Part shown: one piece after another, positions 1 through 10,900 of the stretch
How the letters are laid out: every line of letters starts with the position of its first letter
Numbering within the stretch: position 1 is the first letter of the stretch
NCBI GenBank assembly: GCA_037447605.1
Contig: CM074814.1
Span: 1,153,654 to 1,203,827, forward strand
Origin: Zygnema circumcarinatum
Taxonomy: Eukaryota; Streptophyta; Zygnematophyceae; Zygnematales; Zygnemataceae
DNA: 50,174 nt
Reading direction: 5' to 3'
Program-made: the position numbers and the translations under genes
The notes under the pieces: generated by a model
What the model saw: only the letters and a program-made list of their open reading frames with translations
Databases searched by the model: none
What the model was told of the DNA's origin: nothing

Positions 1-3000
1 AGGGAGAGGGAGAGGGAGAGGGAGAGGGAGGGAGATTTGCACCTATTCACAGCGACAATATGGTCGATGATAGCCCCGTACTTCACCAAGATATTCGACC
101 TACCCAGAAGCGCCTCTTTGTTTGTGACCTGCCCCGGAAACGCGGCGAGCAGCGGAGCGAGAGCGGCAGCTCCGCCGGCGACGGTGCCGCCCGCGAGGTA
201 GATCGGGACGGAGGGGTCGATGCCGATGACCTGGGGAGGGCCTCGCTCCCACATGCGTAGGGGCAAGAGACAGGAGACGGAGAGGAAGAGTGGGGAAGGG
301 AGTGGGGAGGAGGGGGGGGGGAAGGAGGGAGGGAGAGCGGGGGGAGAGATTGGGAGCGACGGGGGAAGTACATAAAAAGGGAGAGTGCAGGGAGAGTGAG
401 AACGAGGACGTGGGGATGGAGGGCGAGGGGTCGGGAGGGATGGAGAGAGAAGGGGAGGCAAATAAAGAGAGGGAAGGGTAGGGGGAGAGAGAAAGGAAGG
501 GGAGAGATGGAGAGGCAGGTGGGAAGTAGATAAGGAGGCGAGAGGGAGGGAAGAGTGAGGCGGAGAAGGGGAGAGATGAGGAAAGAGAGGGGTGAGACAG
601 GGTGTGACCAAGAGGGAGCGAGAATGTAGAGAGAAGGGGAGGTAGATAAGGAGGGAGGGAGAGGAGATGGAGAGGGGGGAAGGGAGGGAGTGACCGGAGA
701 GGAAGGATAAGGAGAACGACGACAAGGATGCAGAGGAGAGGAAAGAAAGAGGGAAAGAAGAGAGCTAGGAGGAGAGAGGGGCGACGGAATAGCAATGCAA
801 ATAGGAGAGCAAACGAGGGAGGAAAGAGAGTACGAGAGAAGGAGTGGGGGGAGAAGAGAGGGCGAGTGGGAGATGTATGACATGTGCATAATATATACAA
901 ATACAAATGGGTTGCAAATGGGATGTAAGGAAGGTCCACCTTCAATATCACGGAAATCTCCAGCGGACTTAAGGGGCAAAAATGGGATGTTTCTCCATTG
1001 TTAGAATGCGCCTTTAATGATTTCTCGTCATATGTGCAGCCTAATGAGACGAAACCCGGTTAGAGTTAAACCCTTTCGTAACCAATTAGGCAAAAGAAAA
1101 AGCATAGTTCGAAAGACGTCTACATCCATATGTTGTAAGCAACATTTTTGGAAGGGAGTTATTTTTTTCTCTGTTATCAGTGTGTGTGTGTGCATGTGAG
1201 AGTGATAAGTTGAGAGAGAGGAGAGAGGAAGGACAAATTTTGCTTGTGAAAGAGAGAGAGGAGGGGAGTTGAGAGATAGGGTCAGATGGGGGGAGAGAGG
1301 GGGCCGGAGAGAGGCCAGACGAGGGAGGAAGACAGAAAGAGTGGGAGAGAGCACGACCTACAGAATGGGGGAGGAACGAAAGCTACAGTGGGAAAGCAAG
1401 AAATAGAGGTAGTGATAGAGAGAGAGAGAGAGTGGGAGGGAGATAGAGATGTAGAAAAAGTGTGAGAGAGAGAGAGACTCACGGCTATATTTGAGCCAGT
1501 CAGGCTCGAACCGCATGTGCACCGCCACATAGGTCCCATTCTGTTGTAATTTTTTTATCACTGCTGATCCCACGCTGCTCCCCATGCAGTTGACAAATCC
1601 AATTAATAGAACTACATGTAAATGGCCATTTACAATGAACTCGGCAAACTGAACGCTTCGAAGCTGAATTGAAAATGGTTTTGGGGAATAAAAGTGGAAG
1701 TTCGATCGTTTTCCTCTCCTCCCTCTCTCGCTCTCTCTGTTCCTCCCAATCCTTCTCTCTTCCTCTCCCCATAACACACTCTCTTTCTCCCTCGCTCTCT
1801 TTGATTCATTCTCTCATGCGACCCCTGCTATTTAACCGTCTCACTCCTTTATATCTCTCATTCGCTCTCTCTCTCACTTTCTCTTTCATATTTCTCCATA
1901 TCTCTCTGCTCCTACACTTACTCGACCTCCTACTCCTCTCTCCCTCTCCCTCTCCTTCTCTGGGATGCGAGGAGTGGTTGTGCTCACTCTTGAATACGGG
2001 GGAGAAACCGGAGAGCGTGATAGTTTGCTCGGCAGCGTAACCGCTAATAGCAAAAACAAGCCCCAGTCGGAACGCCAAAATGGGACAGAGAGGAAGAGAC
2101 AGAAAGCAAGAAAGAGAGAGAGAGAGGAAAAGGGAGAGAACGAGAGGAAGAGAGAAAGGAGTGAAGTGGTAGAGAGAAACATGCGATGGAAAAAGGGATG
2201 AGGGAGAGGAGAGCAAAGGGGAGAGAGGGCTAGTGAGCGAAAGAGGAATAAAGGCGATGGAAATAAAAGAAACCTAAAAAATAACACACAACAAGCCTAA
2301 AAAAAAAAAAGCCGCAAATTTTGAAATCAAAACCGAAAAATAAAAACCCTCCACTTTGCGGTTTGACAGCGCTTACTTGAAGGTCCGCAGGGAGATTTTC
2401 GACCAATTGCACGTGCCACCTTATTACGCAGACAGAGCCTTCTCGAATCAAAAGTGGGAGAATTTCTTGAGTTATTACTTCTATGGTCAAATAATTCGCA
2501 GATTCGTGGATGAGGGAGGAGTTCACACATTTGGGTTTCACATTGGAAGGAAGAGCTCTGAAACGACAATTCTCTGATTCGCAATATGAGTGGTATAGAA
2601 AGAGAGTACGAGAAAGAGAGAGGGAGAAAGGAAGAGCAAGAGAGGGAGAGAGGGTTAGGGGGAGGGAGCTGGGGATAAGAGGGAGGGCGAGCGTTGGAGA
2701 GGGACAGAGGAAGAAGGGAGTGAAGGGGGAAGGAGCTGGAGGAAGTGAGGTGTAGTAGTGATAGGAGAGAAGATGAGAGGGAGAGGGAGAGGGAAAAAGA
2801 GAGTGGGGAGAAAGAGCGTAGGTAACGAACAGTACAGGCATTCGGACTTGTGTTGAATGTCACCTTACAATCTCCACATCTTCTTTGAGAGATTTGATGA
2901 ACCAAGGAATGTCAAATACATTATCCATCTTCCTGCACACAAGCCAAACAAACTAATTCACCGAATTAAAATCGAACTCGAAATCAACCCTCAAACCCCT

Positions 3001-4255
3001 AACAAACTTTCACACTCCCTCCCTCTGTCCCCCCTCCAGTCTCTCTCTCCATCTCTCTTTCACCTCTCGTCTCTCATCTCATCTCATCGTTTTCCCTCTC
3101 TCTTGCTCTCTGTCCCTCTCTTCGCGGACGAGAGAGTGAGAGAGACTCCCATGTGTGATGTTAACCAACTAACGCAAGATTGAAAGTAGCCACAACATGC
3201 TCCTCAAACAACAAGCTCCAATTTTCCATCGACTCAAGTTGTCCCATGACAATGTTTAGGCCTTCTGCAGCTCCCAAAGTTCACTTTCAGCCTCCTCGTG
3301 TCCCTTTTCTAAATCCTTCCCTCCCATGTCCTTCCGTTTCTCCTCTCATGCTGCACAAAGGACTGCATTTGTTGGGCATGAAAGCTTCGCACGTGGCCAC
3401 TTTCCACACTTCGTGCTCCTCCATGGCGGGGATGACGAGCGTTGCGTTGAGAAGGCGCGCCAACACAACAGCGTTGACGATGCCCTTTCTCTGTTGGTTG
3501 AAGCCGCCGCGAACTGTAACCGTCAAGTAGCCGTTGCTGCGCTCCGGACCTGACAACGGAACGGGACAGCGAGCAACACCCCAGAACGGAATTAGGGTTT
3601 CCATGCAGCGCCAGAAGCAGAGGGCAGGCAGCATTGTTCGACCAAGCAGAGGACGTCATCAAAAGTGCGAAGGGATGGAGCGAATTGATTGATTTGAAGA
3701 GTATGCGTTTTATATGCTTTGAGGAATTCAGATTCTGAAACTGTTTGTGCCGAAGCAACGAATGGTGAACTAAGAAACGGAATGAAAGGTGTGGATCTGA
3801 GAAGTGTTGCAGTGAACTGTGTCATGCGTTACTGGAGGTACTACTCTGAACCAGTGACTTTATTTTTATTTTTTGTCTTATGTATGTTGTGCTGAAAGAG
3901 GGCTTAGCCTCCCCTCAGCAAAAATCCTGGATCCGCCACTGCCCTGAAAACCCGCCAGAGTGCTACGTGCTATTCATGGTTTAGGATTTAGGATCAAAGG
4001 TTCAACTGTTCAGAGCTGCGCAGGCTTACTCGAGAGATCGGCCTCGCGCCTCACATCGCTGCAAGGCACAAACTCGCTCGCGTTCGATCGCGGCAGCAGA
4101 ACGCGCGGGCTGTACGGCTCCGCAGCCCGGCACGCGGCGCGCCTCAGGAAGCACGGCGGGCCGTGGGAGGAGAGCGCGGCCATGGAGAGGGCTGTCAAGC
4201 ACACAGCGAGGAGGAGGCCGAGGGGCCGCGCCATGGCGGCCATAATATCCGCCAT
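1..4255 (-). CDS. O-fucosyltransferase family protein (plant GT106/DUF246 type), partial
   Basis: Putative Golgi glycosyltransferase of the large plant O-fucosyltransferase-like family. Seven exons join in phase: 4255-4030, 3549-3393, 2932-2864, 2557-2377, 1663-1483, 1040-940, 230-43; the rest lies left of the window. Exon 1 begins [16 protein letters not shown] and gives a hydrophobic signal anchor followed by FVPC. Exon 2 carries the family signature [16 protein letters not shown] and [16 protein letters not shown]. Exon 5 has [19 protein letters not shown] (family HLRFE motif with the conserved Arg). Exon 6 has [13 protein letters not shown] and exon 7 has [13 protein letters not shown] and [18 protein letters not shown]. 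Exon 5 is about 15 residues longer than the family norm between LRSVQFAEF and VIKKLQQNG, so a small intron may be hidden there. Upstream in-frame Met codons exist; 4255 was chosen because the membrane anchor follows at once. Substrate is unknown. Confidence 0.87.
240..880. repeat. GA-rich polypurine tract in O-fucosyltransferase intron 6
   Basis: More than 600 bases of almost pure purine on the + strand, built from GGGA, GAGA and GGAG runs. It fills nearly the whole intron between the CPLSPLE exon and the IYLAGG exon. It generates long Ser/Pro/Leu-rich open frames on the opposite strand that are composition artefacts. Confidence 0.95.
1200..1480. repeat. GA-rich tract in O-fucosyltransferase intron 5
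   Basis: Purine-rich + strand with (GA)n runs near 1415-1435 and 1463-1478. It lies directly after the splice donor at 1482, so the sense strand of the gene carries a CT-rich start to the intron. Confidence 0.9.
1690..2260. repeat. Back-to-back CT-rich and GA-rich tracts in intron 4
   Basis: The + strand is pyrimidine-rich (CTCT, CCTC) from about 1710 to 1965 and switches to purine-rich (GAGA, AGGA) from about 2085 to 2250. The two halves are roughly complementary in composition and could pair as a loose foldback. The mixed sequence between them (about 1970-2070) shows no recognised gene. Confidence 0.85.
2585..3135. repeat. GA tract in intron 3 and CT tract in intron 2
   Basis: The + strand is purine-rich at about 2600-2815 (intron 3) and pyrimidine-rich at about 3010-3125 (intron 2). 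The short exon 2932-2864 lies between them. Strand preference again flips from one intron to the next. Confidence 0.85.
3550..4029. other. Intron 1 of the O-fucosyltransferase gene
   Basis: 480 bases between the anchor exon and the first catalytic exon. It is bounded by a GTAAG donor and a CAG acceptor. Near 3900-3945 there is a short stretch (GGATCCGCCACTG core) that I associate with transposon remnants, but no repeat ends are visible. Confidence 0.6.
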
Positions 4256-4523
4256 GGCTGCGGCTCCGGCCCTTCCACGGCCTTCCTTCCCTGCCTCCTT
4301 TGTCCGCCCTTCCAAGCTACCCCTCCGCCCGCCTTCCTTCAGGGATATACGGTTGTGCATCAGAACGCAGTGTCGTTTCAGAATTGGAATTTTAATCAAG
4401 CATCCTAAAAGCCAGGCCGTTTTAATAAACACTTTTAGAACGGTCGGACTATCGTACGAATGTACGGTTGTTCGGCTAAACTGTACGGTCACCGCCAGGG
4501 CAATTCAAGTTGGGAAAATTCTA
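4256..4523. promoter_or_regulatory. Upstream region of the O-fucosyltransferase gene
   Basis: 268 bases between the chosen start codon and the foldback transposon. It holds two GTACGG sites near 4462 and 4483. The gene's own promoter must lie here or inside the transposon, so the element may supply or disrupt control sequence. No TATA box is convincing. Confidence 0.4.
4516..4523. repeat. Left copy of 8-bp target site duplication AAATTCTA
   Basis: This octamer directly abuts the left end of the foldback element. An identical octamer directly abuts the right end at 5473-5480. Confidence 0.8.
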
Positions 4524-5472
4524 GGGTCGTGATATTTCCACCCCTTTTTTGGATCCAAACACCCCTTCCCGGCCGGGCAGATTTCAAAAAGGATTAAAAA
4601 CGGAAAATGCATTTTTCACACCTTTTTGGAATCGATACCCACTAGCACGGCACGGCACGGCACGGCAGATTTTATTTTTGCGAAACAAGGAAAATGATAA
4701 CCCGTCACCCCATTTTGAATATCCCGCCTACCTGAATTTTTTTTCACGCGTGCGGTCATCGCAGCCGTCGATTCCCTCGCAGATCGCAACACGGCAGATC
4801 AGTATTTGATCTGCAGCCGGGCTCGGTCACAGCGAATGGCAAGTGCCCACGTATCCCGCCAAACTCGTCTCAAAAGTTTGTTCGTACAAATGTCGTACGG
4901 TCGCAACTTGAGGAACCCAGAATTTGGTACATTGAGAGCTTGGGCCAATCAAAATTTTCCACGTCAAAAATTTAGCACGTGGCATATTTTGATTGGCTGG
5001 GAACTAACAATGACGAGATCTCGGGCCGAGGGACGCGCGCACTCGTACGTGCGATCCGACTCGTGGGCGCTTTCCATTGGCTGAGATCGAGCCCGGCTGC
5101 AGATCGAACGGTGACCTGCAGTGGTGCGATCTGCGAGGGAATCGACAGATGCGATTGACACGCACGTGTGAAGGACGGACACCCGCGAGCGATCTCGTGG
5201 CGGACGGATCTTCCGCTTCGAGCGGATTCGGGCAGGCAGATATTTCTTTCCCTCAAAAAAAAAATTCATGGAGGCGGGATACAGTATTCAAAATGCAGTG
5301 ACGGGGTAACATTTTCCTTGGTTAGCAAAAATAAAATCAGCCGACGGAAGAAGGTGGGTATCGATTCCAAAAAGTTGTGAAAAAAGCATTTTCCGTTTTT
5401 AATTCCTTTTGAAATCTGCCCGGCCGGGAAGGGGTGTTGGGATCCAAAAAAGGGGTGGAAATATCACTACCC
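4524..5472. mobile_element. Foldback/MITE-like DNA transposon with about 350-bp inverted arms
   Basis: The sequence starting GGGTCGTGATATTTCC at 4524 reads back as GGGTAGTGATATTTCC from 5472 on the other strand. The match continues, with small gaps, through a shared TTCCCGGCCGGGCAGAT block, a TTTTTGGAATCGATACCCAC block and a CTCGCAGATCGCA block, giving arms of roughly 350 bp and a central part of about 200 bp. Flanking AAATTCTA octamers mark insertion. No transposase frame is present, so it is non-autonomous. Eight-base duplications fit hAT, P, Merlin or some Mutator-like families; the GGGT termini do not settle which. Confidence 0.85.
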
Positions 5473-5480
5473 AAATTCTA
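5473..5480. repeat. Right copy of 8-bp target site duplication AAATTCTA
   Basis: Identical to 4516-4523 and directly adjacent to the right terminus of the foldback element. Confidence 0.8.
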
Positions 5481-5506
5481 TTCTCACACCTTTATTGTCT
5501 ACACAC

Positions 5507-5697
5507 GGGTAGTGTTATTTCCACCCCTTTTTTGGATCAAAACACTCCTTCCCGGCCGGGCAGATGTAAAAAAGGATTAAAAACGGAAAATGCTTTTTTC
5601 ACTCCTTTTTGGAATCGATACACACGTTTTCCGTCGGGCAGATTTTATTTTTGCGAAACATGGAAATCGATATCCCGTTACCCCATTTTTCTGTGTT
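5507..5697 (+). mobile_element. Solo arm of the same foldback family
   Basis: Starts GGGTAGTGTTATTTCC and follows the left arm of the 4524-5472 element almost base for base through the CCCGGCCGGGCAGAT and TTTTTGGAATCGATAC blocks as far as a CCCGTTACCCCATTTT end. It then stops abruptly at the retroelement fragment. No partner arm follows, so it is a truncated copy lying 34 bases from the complete one. Confidence 0.75.
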
Positions 5698-5699
5698 GC

Positions 5700-6716
5700 A
5701 TCCCCGGCCTTTTTGGGTAGTTGGGCTCTTATTATTGCTCCGGTTTTAGCTTCGCGTTTCCTTGTGGATGATCGTCCGTTGCTTCAGTCCGTTGTTGCTC
5801 ATGTTGATGATGGTCATCATCCATTCCAGGTTGCTTTGCGTGTTACTCATGGTTTGCTCCCTTCTAGTGCCCAAGCCCGTGTTCCCCTTTTCGCTTCCCT
5901 AGTTGTTGAGTCTGTTTCGCGCGTCCAGGCTGTCGTGACAAAGGAGGTTGTTGCTGCTGAGTTTTCTACCTTTATTGCGGCTCTCCCTTCCGATGTTGCG
6001 CGTGCTCGGTCGCAGTCTTGTGCCGGTCCTGGTGCAGGGGCGTTGTTGGCTGCCACCCCGATTTTTTCCACACTTCGACTCTCTCCGAGCCAGTTTCAGC
6101 TCGCCGCATGTCTTTGTCTCGGGCTCCCCTATCCCCCTTTGCAGGCTCCCCCCTTTGTGGTTGTGGTCGTTCGATTGATGTGCAGGGTGTTCACCTTCTT
6201 CGTTATGTGCGCGGTGGTGAACGCATTTTGGCTCACAATGTTGTTTGCGATGCGATTGCCACAGTGGCCTAAGAGGCAAATTTCTTGTGCAACGCGAACC
6301 GACCTATGTTATTCCACCTCGGCCGACTACGCATGGCGAGCATGGAGTGCGTCCCGACCTTGCTCTTTTAGACAGTGCTCGGCGTATCTTTGGGGATATT
6401 GTATTGGCCGATCCAACATGTCGCGCCCTATTATCCCGTGCTGTGCACCATGAGGGCGTGGCGGCCCGGGACGCGACCCTCCTTGCCGCCACGACACGAC
6501 CCTCCGCAAGGACCGCGCGTATACTCACCGCGATTCTGCTGATGAGTTTATTTCGTTAGATGTCGAGATTTTTGGTTGCCTCAATGCTCGGTTGGATGTC
6601 TTCCTTCGCAGCGATCCTCGCAACATTTTATTGACAGCGTATTTCCATCGCTTTGCAGCGTTGCCTTGCTTCCACCATTCTTCGGCGTGCAGCAGTTATT
6701 GGGACCCGTCCCGGTG
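5700..6716 (+). pseudogene. Decayed non-LTR retrotransposon, reverse-transcriptase C-terminal part
   Basis: Pieces of one protein lie in different frames. First, from about 5725, ALRVTHGLLPSSAQARVP, then GPGAGALLAATPIF and LRLSPSQFQLAACLCLGLP. Next, near 6157, CGCGRSIDVQGVHLLRYVRG and GGERILAHNVVCDAI. Then VRPDLALLDSARRIFGDIVL, and last, to 6716, DSADEFISLDVEIFGCLNAR. This order is familiar from C-terminal regions of plant and algal LINE-like polyproteins with a CxCG...HLLRC...GGERI...H zinc-knuckle-like block. At least two frameshifts and an in-frame stop near 6270 show that it is dead. The 5' part, including the catalytic reverse-transcriptase core, is missing. Confidence 0.75.
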
Positions 6717-6781
6717 ATCTCCCGCCCCTTCTTGCTCGTGTTGCGCCGCATATCGGCGCCGCATATCGGCGACCTTCACGG

Positions 6782-7266
6782 CTGCTTCTAGTACCGTATT
6801 GTTGAGCCTAGACTGCTTCTAGTACCGTATTGTTGAGCCTAGACTGCTTCTAGTACCGTGTTGTTGAGCCTAGACTGCTTCTAGTACCGTATTGTTGAGC
6901 CTAGACTGCTTCTAGTACCGTATTGTCGAGCCTAGACTGCTTCTAGTACCGTGTTGTTGAGCCTAGACTGCTTCTAGTACCGTGTTGTTGAGCCTAGACT
7001 GCTTCTAGTACCGTATTGTTGAGCCTAGACTGCCGTATTGTTGAGCCTAGACTGCTTCTAGTACCGTATTGTTGAGCCTAGACTGCTTCTAGTACCGTGT
7101 TGTTGAGCCTAGACTGCTTCTAGTACCGTATTGTTGAGCCTAGACTGCTTCTAGTACCGTATTGTTGAGCCTAGACTGCTTCTAGTACCGTATTGTTGAG
7201 CCTAGACTGCTTCTAGTACCGTGTTGTTGAGCCTAGACTGCTTCTAGTACCGTGTTGTTGAGCCTA
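6782..7266. repeat. 31-bp minisatellite, 15 full units and one shortened unit
   Basis: Head-to-tail units begin CTGCTTCTAGTACCGT and end TTGAGCCTAGA. Units differ mainly by A or G after ACCGT. One unit near 7031 lacks 9 bases (CTTCTAGTA). The array starts within about 70 bases of the retroelement's last stop, and the final unit ends in GCCTAAAAG. Confidence 0.95.
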
Positions 7267-7980
7267 AAAGTAGATTTTCGTTTCGAGGCTTTTTCTTTGT
7301 CCTTATGTCCGGTGTGCCCGCTTCCTCTGGTTCCCTATGTCGATTTTATCCATGTACATTTGATGGCCTTGCCATAGTGAGTTCAATCAAACATCCTGTG
7401 AGGGAACGCCCTTAGATATTAGAACGTTCTAATTCTGAAACCATTGACAACGGTTGGCAACAGTTGATCCAATGGTTGATCCAATTGCCTGACCTTCGCA
7501 ATTTTGCCCTGCGTAAGGAACGGTTGTTGTGCCATCAAACCCAGAAGTATTTTCGAACATGAACCCAAAGAATATGAAGGGCCGCCCGCCGTCAGCTCCG
7601 CTATGACAATTGCCTTTGTTTCAACGGTAGCACATGGAGCAAAAAACTGCAAGAGGGGGATGATGGTGAACAGAAGCAGCCTTAAATCAAGTCACTCGTT
7701 GCTGTTCAAAGATTATCCCGATCACCTCCACATCCACAATGGAAAACTGAAACATACGTTGAAAAGTAAAGGACTTCCATTGCTCCTCAATACACACCCA
7801 CACATTTGAATGAAGATATCACAGAACTCAACTACTAACCCAGACAGCAAGCAGCCTACCAATCAAACCCGCTAGCAGAGGTCTGCAGAAAGGACACGTC
7901 CAGCCACTCAATGCACAAGTGCCGTAGTCTTCAAAAAAAGGAGGGTCATCGCTGCACTGCTCGCCGGGCCTTCTCCCGGA
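7267..7980. other. Retroelement tail and 3' region of the UBC23-like gene
   Basis: About 7267-7420 looks like retroelement 3' sequence. From about 7420 to 7980 the sequence is ordinary and AT-balanced; it most likely contains the 3' untranslated region of the E2 gene on the minus strand. I see no coding exon with family support. Confidence 0.5.
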
Positions 7981-10900
7981 TCACGCCTTCAGCTTATTGA
8001 ACGCTTCCTCCAGCTTTGGTACAATCTTCCCTAAAAGAATTTTGAACCCTTCCGAGCTTCCAGTAGCGCCCGTTTCCCCAAACCCCTCCAAGTTCAATTC
8101 TGCTCTAGGCCTCTGGTCGTTCGAGGTAGCTGCTTCCTTTCCTAAGGAGCCCACCCTTGTCCCTACTATATATGCTGCACAGCTCGCAAGAATGTTTTGA
8201 CCCCTCGACCGAAAATGTGCATAAACAAGATCCTCAAAATGTTGGGGGGGGCGGCGCAAGAGCTGCAACATTGACTTGCATGAGAGTAAGAAAGCACTTT
8301 CATTGTAAACTAAGGAGTTTTTCTCTCCCTCTGCTGTTCCAGCCTGCTTCTCATAGCCGGCCTCGTTGAAGTACGGCTTCGGAACCAGGACAAGCCCTTG
8401 AATGGACACCAGGACCTGCAAGTTTGAACAGAAAATTCACATCATCTCTTGTTATAACGGCTTGCTCCAACTTAACAATTCAAATCAAACTGAAAATTGA
8501 AGTTTAAGTCCCGGCAGGCTCAAACTAAACAATTCAAATCAAACTGAAAATTGAAGTTCAAGTCCCAACGGCTTACCTGCAAGAGAGTTGAGGAACTTGG
8601 ATGCCAAACCTCTGTGCCTCTTCCTGTCCACGTGTTCAGTAGACTGAGGCACACTTTGCCGTTATCATACAAATTAGGGTTCACACGATAGCCCCAAGAA
8701 TGATAGTAGGCAACAGGTGGAACATTTGGAAAATCGGGTGGAAGCCATAGATCAAATAAGAAGAGATTATCATGGTATGGAGTCCCCGGAGCACCTACTA
8801 TGGCTACTCTTAAGAGGTCCATGCGCGTCTCATAGACTCGCACCCATATGGTGTCCGGAAGGCCCTTTTGCAGCATGCTCCATTCTTGCTGTACTGCCTT
8901 TGCCCATTTCCGACTCGTTGCCTGCCCAGTTTCTCCAATGTAGTGATGGTCGGAACACTCTTTCACACATTCAAATCTCTTGAAGCCCAAATCATTCACC
9001 TCTGTTCCAGCAGGTTCATCACCATCAGCGAAATCCCTGTCTATTCCCTGTTCGATAACTCCCGCTGTTGTAGCTTCCTCGGTCTCACTACTTTCGTTCG
9101 TGGGCTCCGTCGAGGGAACATTTACACAGTCTCCACTCTCTTGAGCAACTTCAGAACTCCCTCTCAAGTCCCTTCCACTTGATCCTTCCAGTCGGTTACC
9201 TCCTTGTCGCCCCCCTTCGACTTCATCCATTACCCCTACCCTAGGAGTGACTGCTTCTACAACCCCTCTCCTAAACACGTTCAAGCTTGAAGACAATGCT
9301 GCCTTCAAGCCCTCACCTCCCTCGGCCGCACACCCGTTTTCAAAACGACTATCTCGTGAAGCATGCTGTCCCTCTTCACCAGAAATTGGCTCCGCGTTTG
9401 TATCCTCCCTACGATCTGGCCCTCTGAATGGAAACAGACCTGCAGCAAGTCTGGAGACTAAGCTAATGGCTGCTCGAGGAAGCCCCAGTGGCCGCCTGCT
9501 GCTTGTTCCACTTGCTTTACCTACTGAAGCTTCATTAGAAGTGCCTGTGAGACTTTCGCCTTCCACCTGATGTACGTCTCTTGCTGCTGCACTTCCATCT
9601 GCTCCAGATAGCTCCTTCTCCTCCCCCCCTGCTGTTTGCTCATTTAAAAGAGAAACTGTCATTAGCGACCCCTGCAGGGAACACCCAATCCCCATCAAGC
9701 TTGTCATTCGATAGTCGACAGGAGCAGAGGGCGCGCTCATATAAAAGTTTGGCCCTTACATCTAGTAGATCATGATAAAAATGGATAACACTTGGACTGC
9801 TCTTTAAGGCCCACAAAAAAGAATGCACTTAACAATTGTGATAACATTCAAGTAAGAGGCATTTTGTTGCCCGACATCATCCAACTGCTTGCCTAAATAG
9901 CGATAGGTGCAACCTCACGCATTGAAGGGTAGTTGGCATTCGCTCATGGAACGCATCAAACAGGATTAGCAATTAGATTTAGGAAAGAACTAGCTTAATG
10001 TGACGAAGCTGTGTGGCAGATGTATCGTCTGACAGACCTCAGGCTCGTCTCCGGTCTCACTGACAGTTTCCCAGCTAGCACCATCAGAATCCCCTTCGTC
10101 CTCCTCATCGCCCATTGATGACGACTCGCCGTCCTCTTTGCTTACTACATAGATGGAATGTGGACCCACCTGAGCATTCTCTCAAACACCAATAATGTCA
10201 GAAAATGTGCAATATGCATTGCTTCCAGAAAACCCTGCTAATGCCACAACCAAAAGTTTCGGGAAAAGTGATGCCACACGATCTATGACTCAAAAATCTG
10301 ATCTGGCAGAATGAGAGAAAAGTCAACGGTCTCCACAAAACCTTGGCACAACCTCCCGTTGAACAATTGCCTGTGGCATTCCTTGCAAACATGACAAATA
10401 GGGCCCCAATGCTCATCCCTTGCTGGTTGTAAGGATAACTGTTTACCTTAGACACACTTCCATCCGCCCATGCCACCTTGACATGTCCCTTATCCAGGCC
10501 AATGATCTCTCCAACCCACCAAAGATCAGCCCGCTCAGCATCTTGATTGCTCTCTCCTTCGCTTGCAGATCCCAGCAAGTTACGTTCACCGTGACCGTTA
10601 TCTCCCACATTTGTACACTCAACTGTCGCTTGTCCATGACTATCATGCCGGCCTGTTGCGGCTTCCTTCGCCTTAGGAGAATTCGAGTGCGAACAAGCTA
10701 ACCTAGACTTATCTAAATGAGCTTGAAGTGAATAGTTAGAAGTCAAACCCCTTGCTCCACCGTTTTGCTGGGGTGCTTGAGGCAATCGAATGACAACATC
10801 TCCCAATTGGTAAGAGTAGTCCTCATGAGCAGCTAGCTCATATACAGACACGACCTCTTCGTCGCCTGCATTCTGAAAACCTTCAGTCTTATCCATTGAG

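Noticed and set aside
83-979. Two long minus-strand frames (298 and 283 codons) rich in Ser, Pro and Leu
   Set aside because: They translate the GA/CT simple repeat. The only real coding part here is the exon 230-43, in the third frame, which carries the O-fucosyltransferase motif.
3895-3950. Sequence with GGATCCGCCACTG core resembling ends of plant transposons
   Set aside because: No inverted repeat, target duplication or second end was found, so it stays only a suspicion inside intron 1.
6782-7266. CRISPR-like array
   Set aside because: Units are contiguous 31-mers without spacers, in a eukaryotic genome next to a retroelement. It is a minisatellite.
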